From JBFKOL01 sp041628815 (GTDB taxonomy: Bacteria > Bacteroidota > Bacteroidia > Chitinophagales > Saprospiraceae): a DNA stretch of 8,099 nucleotides. A program made the position numbers and the translations under genes. Shown here piece after piece: positions 1 through 6,448 of the stretch. The notes under the pieces are model-generated. The model had not been told where the DNA came from. It saw only the letters and a list, made by a program, of their open reading frames with translations, and searched no databases. Position 1 is the first letter of the stretch, and each line of letters starts with the position of its first letter. The stretch lies in NCBI GenBank assembly GCA_041628815.1, contig JBFKOL010000186.1:1-8099 (forward strand). The letters run 5' to 3'.

Positions 1-253
1 AGCCGGTCTCCTCGTCGTAGGTGAGGCCGGCGCCGCCCGGGGTGCGGGCCGGTTCCGCCGGCGCCGCCGACTGGAGGCTGTTGCAGGAGACGGCCTGGGA
101 CATCGGGTAGCCCGGGGCGAAGACGTCGAGGCCGTGGTCGCCGCCCAGGCCAAACTTGACCGGGATGGCCTGACCCGCCTTGACGGCATTCACCGCCGGG
201 GGACCGGCCACCGGGGACGAGAAGCCCTCGAAACTCCCGCCCGAAGCCTCGGA
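1..253 (-). CDS. PxKF-domain secreted protein, internal fragment (actinobacterial type, likely foreign)
   Basis: Minus-strand reading frame with no stop from base 253 to the window edge (84 codons); an in-frame TAA lies at 256-254 and no start codon is visible, so it is broken at both ends. The translation carries a FEGFSSPV segment, a proline-rich PP..N.VKAG stretch, the hallmark IPVKFGLGG (the PxKF motif), then GLDVFAPGYP, a conserved-looking cysteine, and a GLTYDEETG segment near the window edge. This order matches the PxKF module I know from the C-termini of secreted or Ig-like-domain proteins of Streptomyces and other actinobacteria. Codons are strongly G/C-ending and the first 240 bases contain 177 G/C, unlike everything downstream. 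Similarity probably ends near 236-247, so the first few residues may be artefact. Family identity is from motif memory; actinobacterial origin is inferred. It is most likely a contaminating or misassembled piece, not a gene of this genome. Confidence 0.6.
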
Positions 254-256
254 TTA
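236..256. other. Junction between high-GC and moderate-GC DNA (probable chimeric join)
   Basis: Left of this point the sequence is 74% GC and encodes the minus-strand PxKF fragment. Right of it GC falls to 26 of 60 bases in 301-360 and the plus strand encodes a porin-like C-terminus. The stop that ends the minus-strand frame (254-256) and the first convincing porin codons (about 245-257) overlap here, so both genes are cut at essentially the same place. No transposon end, tRNA or repeat is visible to explain a natural insertion. The exact join cannot be fixed to a base from this sequence alone. Confidence 0.65.
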
Positions 257-376
257 GGAGCCAACTGGTACATCCATGGACACCATGCAAAACTCACCCT
301 TGCCTACGAATGGGAATCCGCCATGCTTCAATCAAACAATGAAAGCATTACACTTCAGGCTATGGTATACTTATAA
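245..376 (+). CDS. C-terminal end of an outer-membrane porin-like beta-barrel protein (partial)
   Basis: About 43 codons ending in TAA at 374-376. The frame stays open further upstream to base 134 and beyond, but there it runs antisense to the PxKF fragment and is not credible protein, so the true gene enters only at the junction. The visible part has two amphipathic beta-strand-like stretches: ANWYIHGHHAKLTLAYEW, then, after a polar turn containing SNNES, a terminal strand ITLQAMVYL. A final strand with alternating hydrophobic residues ending in Y-L is typical of proteins inserted by the BamA machinery. The N-W-Y-I-x-G-H-x-A-K-L-x-L-x-Y pattern resembles the last strands of phosphate-selective porin O/P family proteins. 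The role would be diffusion of small solutes, perhaps anions, across the outer membrane. With only the C-terminus present, the specific family and substrate are uncertain. Confidence 0.5.
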   Translation, partial: SLGLGANWYIHGHHAKLTLAYEWESAMLQSNNESITLQAMVYL

Positions 377-430
377 ATATCATAGATGAACACGTGAAAC
401 GGCGAAGATGAAATAAGAGAAAAATTGAAT

Positions 431-474
431 TGGACATAAGCAATGTCTTGGTGAAGCAAACCTGCTTATGACCA
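431..474. repeat. Imperfect 12-bp inverted repeat downstream of the porin
   Basis: The left arm TGGACATAAGCA (431-442) pairs with the right arm TGCTTATGACCA (463-474), 11 of 12 positions with one A-A mismatch, around a 20-base loop. The loop side also holds a shorter alternative hairpin (AAGCA, 4-base loop, TGCTT). It lies 55 bases after the porin stop, so it could be a 3'-UTR stabilising hairpin or a weak terminator, although no run of T follows either arm. It could also be a protein-binding dyad. Confidence 0.4.
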
Positions 475-565
475 TGGGAGATGAATCATAATTGTTGAAT
501 ACCGTATTTCTTACGTATTTCTTTGGGCTAGGAGGAAGACTCCATCACGAGGAAATCGGATATCC

Positions 566-775
566 CTATCTCGGTTCGATGATTATACAGGCTAATCTCT
601 GCCGTGATTCAGTGTACAAAGTTCTAAAGATCAACGTATGCAGATTGATCGTTATCGAATCAAAAATCTTTTCTCGCGGCGCATACCCACTCCGTTTCTC
701 ATCCAGTACGGCACTATCCGCCATCTCACCAGGTATGGTTTTATACAGATCAATTTTAAGCGCCTTCCCTATTCC
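566..775 (-). pseudogene. Possible remnant of an MFS/GPH-type transporter gene
   Basis: Minus-strand frame of 69 codons bounded by in-frame stops (TAG at 778-776 and TAG at 568-566). It has no start except an internal ATG at 724-722. Its middle reads MADSAVLDEKRSG followed by RE.IFDSI. This recalls the conserved cytoplasmic motif of glycoside-pentoside-hexuronide and related major-facilitator carriers, where an M-x-x-D...DE...TG.R.EG.F pattern follows a membrane helix. No clear membrane helices flank it, and other frames upstream (776-930) show stops in all three phases. If real it is a decayed fragment; it could equally be chance. I rate the transporter link as a guess from motif resemblance. 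Confidence 0.22.
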
Positions 776-933
776 CTAATCTTTTTACCATCAAAACTCA
801 CCAGTAATCTCTTGATTATACAACCAAGGCCTCTTATGGAAACCTATTTGTTGTCACCCACACACACGAATACTGAAATCTAAAAGACCGTTTGCTCAAG
901 ACTTACCTTAGAATTGACCAGGCACAGTCTTTA

Positions 934-1653
934 TTATGGGGCCATCATAGGCACCTCCATGAGTAAAACACGAGCTTCGGTTGTTGACTCGATAACTATG
1001 TCCTGTACATCCCATATTCCAAGACCATCCCTACCTTTCAATGGTTGATTGGCTGCATGAATTTCACCCTCAATAACGAAGATGTACAACCCATTGTCAA
1101 CATAATTTTTCAATTGATAGGTAATTGCATGGCCAGCTTCGAAATGACTCATGTGGAACCAGGCATTCTGATGAATCCAGACTCCATCATCATCGGGATG
1201 GGGGGATAGTACCTGCACCAGTCGATTCTTAAGCAATTCGGGATTTATATGTATTTGGTCGTACCGTGGTGGCACATTTTTTTTATTTGGTAACACCCAG
1301 ATCTGAAGAAACTTGACTTCTTTACCTCCGTTTTTGTTGTACTCACTGTGAAAAATACCTGTCCCTGCGCTCATTACCTGTATATCTCCTTGCTTGATAA
1401 CTGCTGTATTGCCCATGCTGTCCTTGTGCTCCAAATCTCCTTCGAGGGGTATCGACACGATCTCCATATTGTCATGCCTGTGCATACCAAATCCTTTCCC
1501 CGGAGCCACGATGTCATCGTTCAAAACCCGAAGTGCACCGAAGTGTATTCTATCCGGATTAAAATAGGACGCAAAGCTGAAAGTATGTCTGGACTGCAGC
1601 CATCCAAGATCGGCACTTCCACGGCTTTCTGAAGGATGATAAATAGTTTTCAT
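934..1653 (-). CDS. Pirin-family bicupin protein (YhhW-type, possible quercetin 2,3-dioxygenase)
   Basis: A 239-residue pirin, close to the usual 230-240 for bacterial members. Residues 8-35 carry the signature S-R-G-x-A-D-x-G-W-L-x-S-x-H-T-F-S-F-A-x-Y-F. The N-terminal cupin has the metal ligands in place: His58 and His60 in GMHRHDNMEIV, then His102 and Glu104 in GTGIFHSEYN, matching the 3-His/1-Glu iron site of pirins. The C-terminal cupin (about 150-239) lacks ligands, as normal for the family. The frame stays open another 32 codons upstream (to 1749), but that extension is not pirin-like and the family begins about five residues before the YHP motif, so ATG 1653-1651 is preferred. No strong Shine-Dalgarno site precedes it. 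It is cytosolic. YhhW and human pirin show quercetinase activity in vitro, but the physiological substrate is generally unknown. It is transcribed away from the two-component genes, apparently alone. Confidence 0.93.
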   Translation of the reverse strand: MKTIYHPSESRGSADLGWLQSRHTFSFASYFNPDRIHFGALRVLNDDIVAPGKGFGMHRHDNMEIVSIPLEGDLEHKDSMGNTAVIKQGDIQVMSAGTGIFHSEYNKNGGKEVKFLQIWVLPNKKNVPPRYDQIHINPELLKNRLVQVLSPHPDDDGVWIHQNAWFHMSHFEAGHAITYQLKNYVDNGLYIFVIEGEIHAANQPLKGRDGLGIWDVQDIVIESTTEARVLLMEVPMMAP

Positions 1654-1782
1654 TTTGGGTTCAATCACGTTCGGTTCCTTAACAATATTCACCGGTACAA
1701 GTTCAAACCTCCAAACAATTAAACGCATAAAAACGGCGTATATCATCAATCCTGTTGCGGTTCAATCTCATCATTTTTACAC

Positions 1783-1825
1783 CCGTTAGATGACGGAATT
1801 CCGTTATTTCGTCGGCATGCCGTTA
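1783..1825. promoter_or_regulatory. Three spaced TAACGG repeats, two within dyads (putative operator cluster)
   Basis: Read on the pirin strand, TAACGG occurs at 1825-1820, 1806-1801 and 1788-1783, so the repeats are 19 and 18 bases apart. The first two are each followed by four bases and CCG, giving perfect palindromes CGGCATGCCG (1813-1822) and ACGGAATTCCGT (1793-1804). Phased direct repeats containing dyads, 130-172 bases upstream of the pirin ATG and beside an AT-rich block, suggest binding sites for a regulator. The core faintly recalls LytTR-type direct repeats but does not match that consensus properly. The bound protein is unknown. Confidence 0.4.
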
Positions 1826-1889
1826 ATAATCAATATATCACTTTATCAATTATAGATATTATTTATTATTTAATTTATTGATTTACAAA
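1823..1889. promoter_or_regulatory. AT-rich block in the divergent promoter region
   Basis: Almost uninterrupted A/T (only about seven or eight G/C in 67 bases), made of runs such as TATTATTTATTATTTAATTTATTG. It sits between the TAACGG cluster and the plus-strand leader. Such blocks often act as easily melted or bent promoter DNA. I could not place a convincing Bacteroidota TTTG/TAnnTTTG promoter in it on either strand. Confidence 0.3.
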
Positions 1890-1912
1890 CCCTTATGGAT
1901 GCATCAGCAAAG

Positions 1913-1928
1913 TTGGCACGCACTTGGT
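1913..1928 (+). promoter_or_regulatory. Sigma-54-like promoter, good -24 but poor -12 element
   Basis: TTGGCACG (1913-1920) is an exact match to the -24 element yTGGCACG. After the required four bases (CACT), the -12 position reads TGGT instead of TTGC, so the key GC is GT. The spacing is right but the essential -12 C is absent, so activity is doubtful. It is listed because a sigma-54 activator gene lies downstream on the same strand and this site points toward the 125-residue protein gene. Confidence 0.2.
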
Positions 1929-1971
1929 CTGTATAAAACAGAGCCAGACGTATGAAGTGGATGAAAATTTC

Positions 1972-2088
1972 ATGAAACGGGTATCAATGAATCTCACAAA
2001 CGGTGAGAATGCGTTAACGGGAAACCTCAACATCAGGGCGTGGCTGAAAATTTTGTCGACGAGTCAGCATTATGACATCGACAGCTAA
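1972..2088 (+). CDS. Doubtful small ORF, 38 residues
   Basis: ATG 1972-1974 to TAA 2086-2088. The product begins MKRVSMNLTNGENALTGN and ends STSQHYDIDS; there is a single Trp and no membrane segment or recognisable motif. The same frame is open upstream without a start to the stop near 1879, so it could also be the tail of a decayed gene. It lies downstream of the sigma-54-like site and is followed 114 bases later by the 125-residue protein gene. A 6-bp hairpin (TCTCAC, AAACG, GTGAGA; 1992-2008) sits inside it. No ribosome binding site is apparent. I do not recognise it. Confidence 0.15.
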   Translation: MKRVSMNLTNGENALTGNLNIRAWLKILSTSQHYDIDS

Positions 2089-2202
2089 CATTGATGGTGT
2101 TGTCCATAAAACGTCAAAAAACGAATTGGCTAAAGGTTGGTGAAGCTGGTAATCTTATCGATTCCAGCTATCCAACCCATTATCCGAACAAACTATCTGA
2201 GT

Positions 2203-2580
2203 ATGGACTATCAAACATTTCAAAAACGTATAATCGACAAAGCGACGAAAGAATTTTTCAATTGTTACAATCAATCCGTCGGAATACTAATGGATCCTGA
2301 AAGTTTTCTTAGCAAAGAATCCCGAAATCACCAACTTGAAATGCATAAGATCTTTTGTGATATCCGTAAAATGTATGGTCCTTTTGATCTAAGTACCTCC
2401 TATGATCATGTTGAGTTTCTGAGAAAACAATTTGTGGGAAATACAACAATGGTCCACGACAAAATGTCAAATCATGCCATATGGACTTCTACCATTCGAC
2501 TCGATGCTCAATCCAGGTTGAAACACTGCCTTGACGACATTGATTCCTTTGCATGGTTGTTAACGGAAAAAACCCTATAG
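2203..2580 (+). CDS. Hypothetical protein, 125 residues
   Basis: I do not recognise this protein. ATG 2203 is the first ATG in the frame. An upstream TTG at 2137 would add 22 hydrophobic residues, which look like an accident and not a signal peptide (no small-residue cleavage site). The product starts MDYQTFQKRIIDKATKEFF and looks soluble and mainly helical, with mixed charge, three Cys and scattered His, and no transmembrane stretch or known motif. It ends with DDIDSFAWLLTEKTL. Codon use and GC resemble the kinase gene downstream, supporting a native gene. It lies 200 bases before the kinase on the same strand, far enough that co-transcription is not assured. No strong Shine-Dalgarno precedes it. 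It may be a lineage-specific protein; function unknown. Confidence 0.6.
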   Translation: MDYQTFQKRIIDKATKEFFNCYNQSVGILMDPESFLSKESRNHQLEMHKIFCDIRKMYGPFDLSTSYDHVEFLRKQFVGNTTMVHDKMSNHAIWTSTIRLDAQSRLKHCLDDIDSFAWLLTEKTL

Positions 2581-2780
2581 CAACGATTTTAATCGTCGCA
2601 TTTCGTGGTTGATTAATAATTGTCCTCAAATCATTGGTTTTTTCTTCAACTTCTCGCATCTTCCAGTTTCAGTCGTTATTTCACGTGCATTAGTTAAGTT
2701 TTGTGGAGCACCGAGGGCTTAATGATTGATTGCGTCCCCACCCGATTTATATTTCTCCTAAGTACAAACGTATCAGTCTT

Positions 2781-5700
2781 ATGGGGTATTGGAACACCGA
2801 GGCCATCCTTACAATAACCGTTCAATGCGTCCTGGTAGCTCTTTTGTTACTCTTTTTATTTCGCCTGAGAAAAAGCATGGGTCTCGGGTTGTTGTACATC
2901 ACACTGGGTGCATTTCAATTCCTGCAGGTCTTTTTTGCGAGCATATTATTTGTAGAAATAGCTCCCGGCATGCTAGTATCGCCAGGGTCGGTAGTTCTGT
3001 TCAGCAGTACGTTGTTTGCTATACTGAGTGTTTACATCTGGGAGGATGCCTTGGAAGCCCGAAAAATTATTTACGGATTGTTAGCGGCCAACATTATCAT
3101 GAACATTATCCTGTTCACTGTTGGGCAAAACCTCGATGATTCTTATTTGGTAAACAATTATGCCCTTTCCAAAAGCCTGCTCTACAACAATGCCACCTCC
3201 CAATTACTGGGAACTGCATTGCTGTTCATAGATGGTATATTATTGATCCTGGTGTATGAATACGTTTCGCAAAAACTTAAATGGATATTTTTAAGGATTC
3301 TTGTGACTTCGGTTGCTGTATTGATTTTTGACACTTTGGTGTTCACCTACATTCGCTTCTTAGGCAATTTTGAATTGGAGAATATTGTATATGCCGGTGT
3401 GATCGGTAAGGTTTACGTAGCTTTTTTGTATACCTGTCTTTTTTATACCTACTTCATTCTTTTTGAGCGCGACTGGAACCTTTTAAAAAATTACGGGTAC
3501 AAGGATATTTTTTCCATCCTGACGTATCGTCAGAAGTTTGAGGCACTCAAGGTTCAGAACCAAAAACAGGTGGTTGAGAGCGCAAGGGCCATACGCCAGA
3601 GCGAGATAAGATATGAGGCGATATTTGAAAACTCCCCGGTTTGCCTGTGGCAGATAGAAATCGACTTTATAGATAAGGAGCTTACCAGGCTAAAAAAAGA
3701 AGGCATTAAGGATATAATCGCGTATTTGGAACAGCACCCCGAAACCTTCGCGCAATTTCTGAGCAGTGTCTTGATTCTCAATATCAATAAAAGTGGATTG
3801 GACTTATTTGATGCCAAAAATAAAGACGAGCTGAAACGCAATCTTCCTTCAACTTTTACAACCGAGGCCTTGGCTGTGTTTAAGAAGCAACTTGTAGATC
3901 TTTATAATGACGTTGAATATTCACAAACTGAAACGGAGGTTAAGACGTTGAACGGTCAATTCAGGCGAGTAATTCTATCTGCCAATATACTTAGGAACCA
4001 AAGAGGAGATCATACTGATGTCATGTTGGCGATGCAGGACATTACTGAGCTTAAGGAATTTGAACACGCTCTTAGGGCAAGTGAGTATCGGCACAGGTCA
4101 ATTGTTGAAAATGCAGAAATCTGCATTCACGAACTGGATCTCGAAGGTCGTTTTCTATCATTGAACCCCGTCGGTCTGAAAATGATTGGCGCCCGCAATG
4201 AAAGTGAAGTAATCGGAAAAAACTATTCAGATTTCGTGTCACTTAAAGACCGTGAACGGATAAAGACTCTATTTGAAAAGACTATAGCAACCGGAGTATC
4301 CTCAAAATTTGAATTTGTCGCCAACGATGACCAGACCTATTTTTCATCAAATTTTATTCCGCTAAAGAAGAACAACACAGTCAACAAAGTTATTGGCATG
4401 ACCGATGACATCACTGAGTTAATGATGACCCATCAGGAGCTCATTGAGAGCAAAGAATTCCTACAAAATGCGATCGATTCTGCTATGGATGGAATCGTTG
4501 TCGTCAATGACATGGGGCAAATCCATGATATTAACCCAGCGTTCATACATATGACGGGTTTTGAAAAAGCTGAGCTCGACCAATGTCCTATCCCTCACCC
4601 CTTTTGGCCGAAAGAAGAAATAAACGCGATCATCGAAAAATTTAAGCAGGTGAATCTCGAAGAATCATGGGAGGGGGAAATCAAGCTATGCCGAAAGAAC
4701 GGTGAAAGCTTTCCATGCCTGGTGTCTTTAAGCCCTGTCCAAGGCTATGATGGCAAATTGGCACATTATATGGCGATCATCAAGGATATCAGCGATAACA
4801 AGAAAAAAGAACTGGCGCTGCTAGAAAGCGAAATGCGATTTAGAACAATTTTTGAGCAGGCAGCGGTAGGTATGGCATTGTCTGATACTTCTACCGGGCG
4901 ATTCCTCAGGGTCAATAGGAAATACAGCGAAATCGTCGGTTACACCCGTGAAGAACTTTTGAGCATGGATTTTATGTCGTTGACTCATCCGGAAGATCTC
5001 AAAATAGATCTTGATCAGATGCACATGCTCCGTGAAGGTGCTATAAACAGTTTTACCATAGAGAAAAGATTCATCACCAAAACGCAAAAAACCGTTTGGG
5101 TAAACCTTACGGTATCTCCCATGCAGTATGGTGAAAATTTTGACCAGCATATTGCCGTCATCGAGGACATTACACAATTCAAGCTGCTTAGAACATACAA
5201 AAGCTTTAATGCTCAAATGCTCGAAAAGACGGCTGTTGGAAATCCGCTTATTGAGATCATTCAAGACACGGTTATAGCTTTGGAAGAACTTATCCCCGGA
5301 AGTCATTGTCTCATCGAATTGGATCCTTACGGTGAGCGAAGAAGGACCTATGGTGCAAAGATTCCCAATCAGTGGAAGGCCTATATCAATCATTACCTGG
5401 ATCATTTATGGAAGTCAGAAGATGGAGGTCCAATCCGACATATGGTAAAGACTGGAAAGGAGCTGTGGAATAACTTTTCTGAAATATCTGAAATGCCCGA
5501 AATTCAGCTGGATGTATTGATTAATTCGATATGGTCAGAACCCATTTTTTCGTTTGACAATCAAAACAATTTGTTGGGTTCTTTCCATTTGTACTTTAAC
5601 TCGGAAAGAATTCCGGGCAATTATGAAAGGAGCATATTGGACGAGGTAGGCCATATGCTTTCCATCATAGTCGATAAGACCATTGCCAAGGAACAATTGT

Positions 5701-6425
5701 TACGCCATCAAAATCATCTTGAAGAGCTGGTATCTCAAAGGACCTTTGAATTGGAAAAGGCAAAGCATGAAATCGAAAGTTTTAGCTACTCTGTCTCCCA
5801 CGATCTGAAAGCTCCCTTGATGCGTATAGAAGGTTTTGGGCAGGCCCTTGTAGAAACCCACTGCAAAAATTTGGATGAGAAAGCAAGGCACTACCTGGAC
5901 CGGATTCTTTCTTCGACAAGCATGATGAAGCAGCGGATCGATGATATGTTGATGCTGTCGAGATTGACCCAAGGCAATTTCAACAAAGAAGAAATCGATC
6001 TGACCAAAATGGCTTTAGCTATTATCGAGTGGCACAGAAAAAACAACCCTCAAAAAGACGCACAAGTTATCATTGAGCCTGATTTACGGGTGACTATGGA
6101 CGGCGGATTGGCTCAATTGCTGATGGAAAATTTGATATCCAATGCGTGGAAGTTTACAAGGCCCAGGAAAGTTGCAAAAATTCATATTGGTGCTTTCAAC
6201 AAAAAAGGCCGGAAATGGTACTTTGTGCGAGACAACGGTATAGGCTTTGACCCATGTGAAAATGGAGATATTTTCAGGCCCTTTTATCGTTTGCATCGCG
6301 ACGATGAGTATGAAGGCACCGGAATAGGGCTGGCCACGGTGAAAAGAATCATTGATAAACACGGGGGTAAAATCATTGCCAAAGGAAGAGAAGGAGAAGG
6401 TGCAGAATTTTTATTCAGGATTTAG
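2781..6425 (+). CDS. Membrane-bound multi-PAS/GAF sensor histidine kinase
   Basis: 1214 residues from ATG 2781; a TTG at 2730 would only add 17 residues before the first helix. About seven membrane helices (residues ~6-28, 33-58, 67-87, 95-115, 139-161, 167-190, 203-229) form the N-terminal module. PAS1 follows at ~274-426 (enlarged by a ~40-residue insert after SPVCLWQIE), then PAS2 ~434-546, PAS3 ~558-670, PAS4 ~684-798, a GAF domain ~803-968, a coiled coil, and the kinase core. HisKA has phospho-acceptor His1007 in SVSHDLKAP. HATPase_c has the N box NLISNAWKFT (Asn1117, Asn1121), G1 box DNGIGFDP (Asp1151) and G2 box GTGIGLATV (from Gly1179), so it looks catalytically intact. It acts at the inner membrane, with all PAS and GAF domains cytosolic. 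There is no receiver domain; the likely partner is the regulator encoded 23 bases downstream. The helical module resembles VUT/YhhQ transporters; ligands of the PAS and GAF domains are unknown. Confidence 0.93.
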   Translation: MGYWNTEAILTITVQCVLVALLLLFLFRLRKSMGLGLLYITLGAFQFLQVFFASILFVEIAPGMLVSPGSVVLFSSTLFAILSVYIWEDALEARKIIYGLLAANIIMNIILFTVGQNLDDSYLVNNYALSKSLLYNNATSQLLGTALLFIDGILLILVYEYVSQKLKWIFLRILVTSVAVLIFDTLVFTYIRFLGNFELENIVYAGVIGKVYVAFLYTCLFYTYFILFERDWNLLKNYGYKDIFSILTYRQKFEALKVQNQKQVVESARAIRQSEIRYEAIFENSPVCLWQIEIDFIDKELTRLKKEGIKDIIAYLEQHPETFAQFLSSVLILNINKSGLDLFDAKNKDELKRNLPSTFTTEALAVFKKQLVDLYNDVEYSQTETEVKTLNGQFRRVILSANILRNQRGDHTDVMLAMQDITELKEFEHALRASEYRHRSIVENAEICIHELDLEGRFLSLNPVGLKMIGARNESEVIGKNYSDFVSLKDRERIKTLFEKTIATGVSSKFEFVANDDQTYFSSNFIPLKKNNTVNKVIGMTDDITELMMTHQELIESKEFLQNAIDSAMDGIVVVNDMGQIHDINPAFIHMTGFEKAELDQCPIPHPFWPKEEINAIIEKFKQVNLEESWEGEIKLCRKNGESFPCLVSLSPVQGYDGKLAHYMAIIKDISDNKKKELALLESEMRFRTIFEQAAVGMALSDTSTGRFLRVNRKYSEIVGYTREELLSMDFMSLTHPEDLKIDLDQMHMLREGAINSFTIEKRFITKTQKTVWVNLTVSPMQYGENFDQHIAVIEDITQFKLLRTYKSFNAQMLEKTAVGNPLIEIIQDTVIALEELIPGSHCLIELDPYGERRRTYGAKIPNQWKAYINHYLDHLWKSEDGGPIRHMVKTGKELWNNFSEISEMPEIQLDVLINSIWSEPIFSFDNQNNLLGSFHLYFNSERIPGNYERSILDEVGHMLSIIVDKTIAKEQLLRHQNHLEELVSQRTFELEKAKHEIESFSYSVSHDLKAPLMRIEGFGQALVETHCKNLDEKARHYLDRILSSTSMMKQRIDDMLMLSRLTQGNFNKEEIDLTKMALAIIEWHRKNNPQKDAQVIIEPDLRVTMDGGLAQLLMENLISNAWKFTRPRKVAKIHIGAFNKKGRKWYFVRDNGIGFDPCENGDIFRPFYRLHRDDEYEGTGIGLATVKRIIDKHGGKIIAKGREGEGAEFLFRI

Positions 6426-6448
6426 ATAATCAATGCTAAAAATAAAGA

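Larger units (their letters stand above)
377..933. other. Mostly non-coding stretch between porin end and pirin end
   Basis: This 557-base stretch separates the porin stop from the pirin stop; both genes point into it. Plus-strand open frames at 492-779 and 638-883 have composition unlike a protein (low-complexity, no family motif) and overlap each other. The only supportable contents are an imperfect inverted repeat at 431-474 and a short protein-like minus-strand frame at 566-775. I found no rho-independent terminator with a convincing U-tract, no RNA gene and no IS end. Confidence 0.5.
1654..2202. other. Divergent intergenic region between pirin and the 125-residue protein gene
   Basis: About 550 bases with no well-supported gene. 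From left to right it holds: the pirin leader (1654-1780), the TAACGG repeat cluster (1783-1825), an AT-rich block (1823-1889), a sigma-54-like half site (1913-1928), a doubtful 38-codon ORF (1972-2088), and a short stretch (2089-2202) where plus-strand frames starting at TTG or ATG are open but unconvincing. Promoters for both flanking genes must lie here, since the genes point away from each other. Confidence 0.6.

Noticed and set aside
134..244. Plus-strand start of an apparent 80-residue protein (134-376)
   Set aside because: The first ~37 codons are antisense to the PxKF frame in the high-GC block and have no protein character; only the part after the junction is kept as a porin end.
492..883. 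Two overlapping plus-strand ORFs (492-779 and 638-883)
   Set aside because: They overlap in different phases, lack motifs and ribosome sites, and have residue composition expected from non-coding or antisense DNA.
1348..1632. Plus-strand ORF opposite the pirin
   Set aside because: Antisense shadow of a clearly conserved coding sequence.
1654..1749. 32-residue N-terminal extension of the pirin
   Set aside because: It is not seen in pirins, is not a plausible signal peptide for a cytosolic cupin, and the family start matches ATG 1653.
2583..2596. ACGATT-TT-AATCGT inverted repeat after the 125-residue protein gene as a terminator
   Set aside because: The loop is only two bases, the stem is AT-rich and there is no following T-run.
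2667..2703. Bacteroidota-type promoter (TTTG/TAnnTTTG) before the kinase
   Set aside because: TAAGTTTTG at 2695-2703 has one extra base and the only -33 candidate is TTTC at a spacing of 24, so neither element fits.
4821..5405. 194-codon minus-strand ORF inside the kinase gene
   Set aside because: Antisense to PAS4 and GAF; the plus strand has clear domain motifs, and the minus product shows none.
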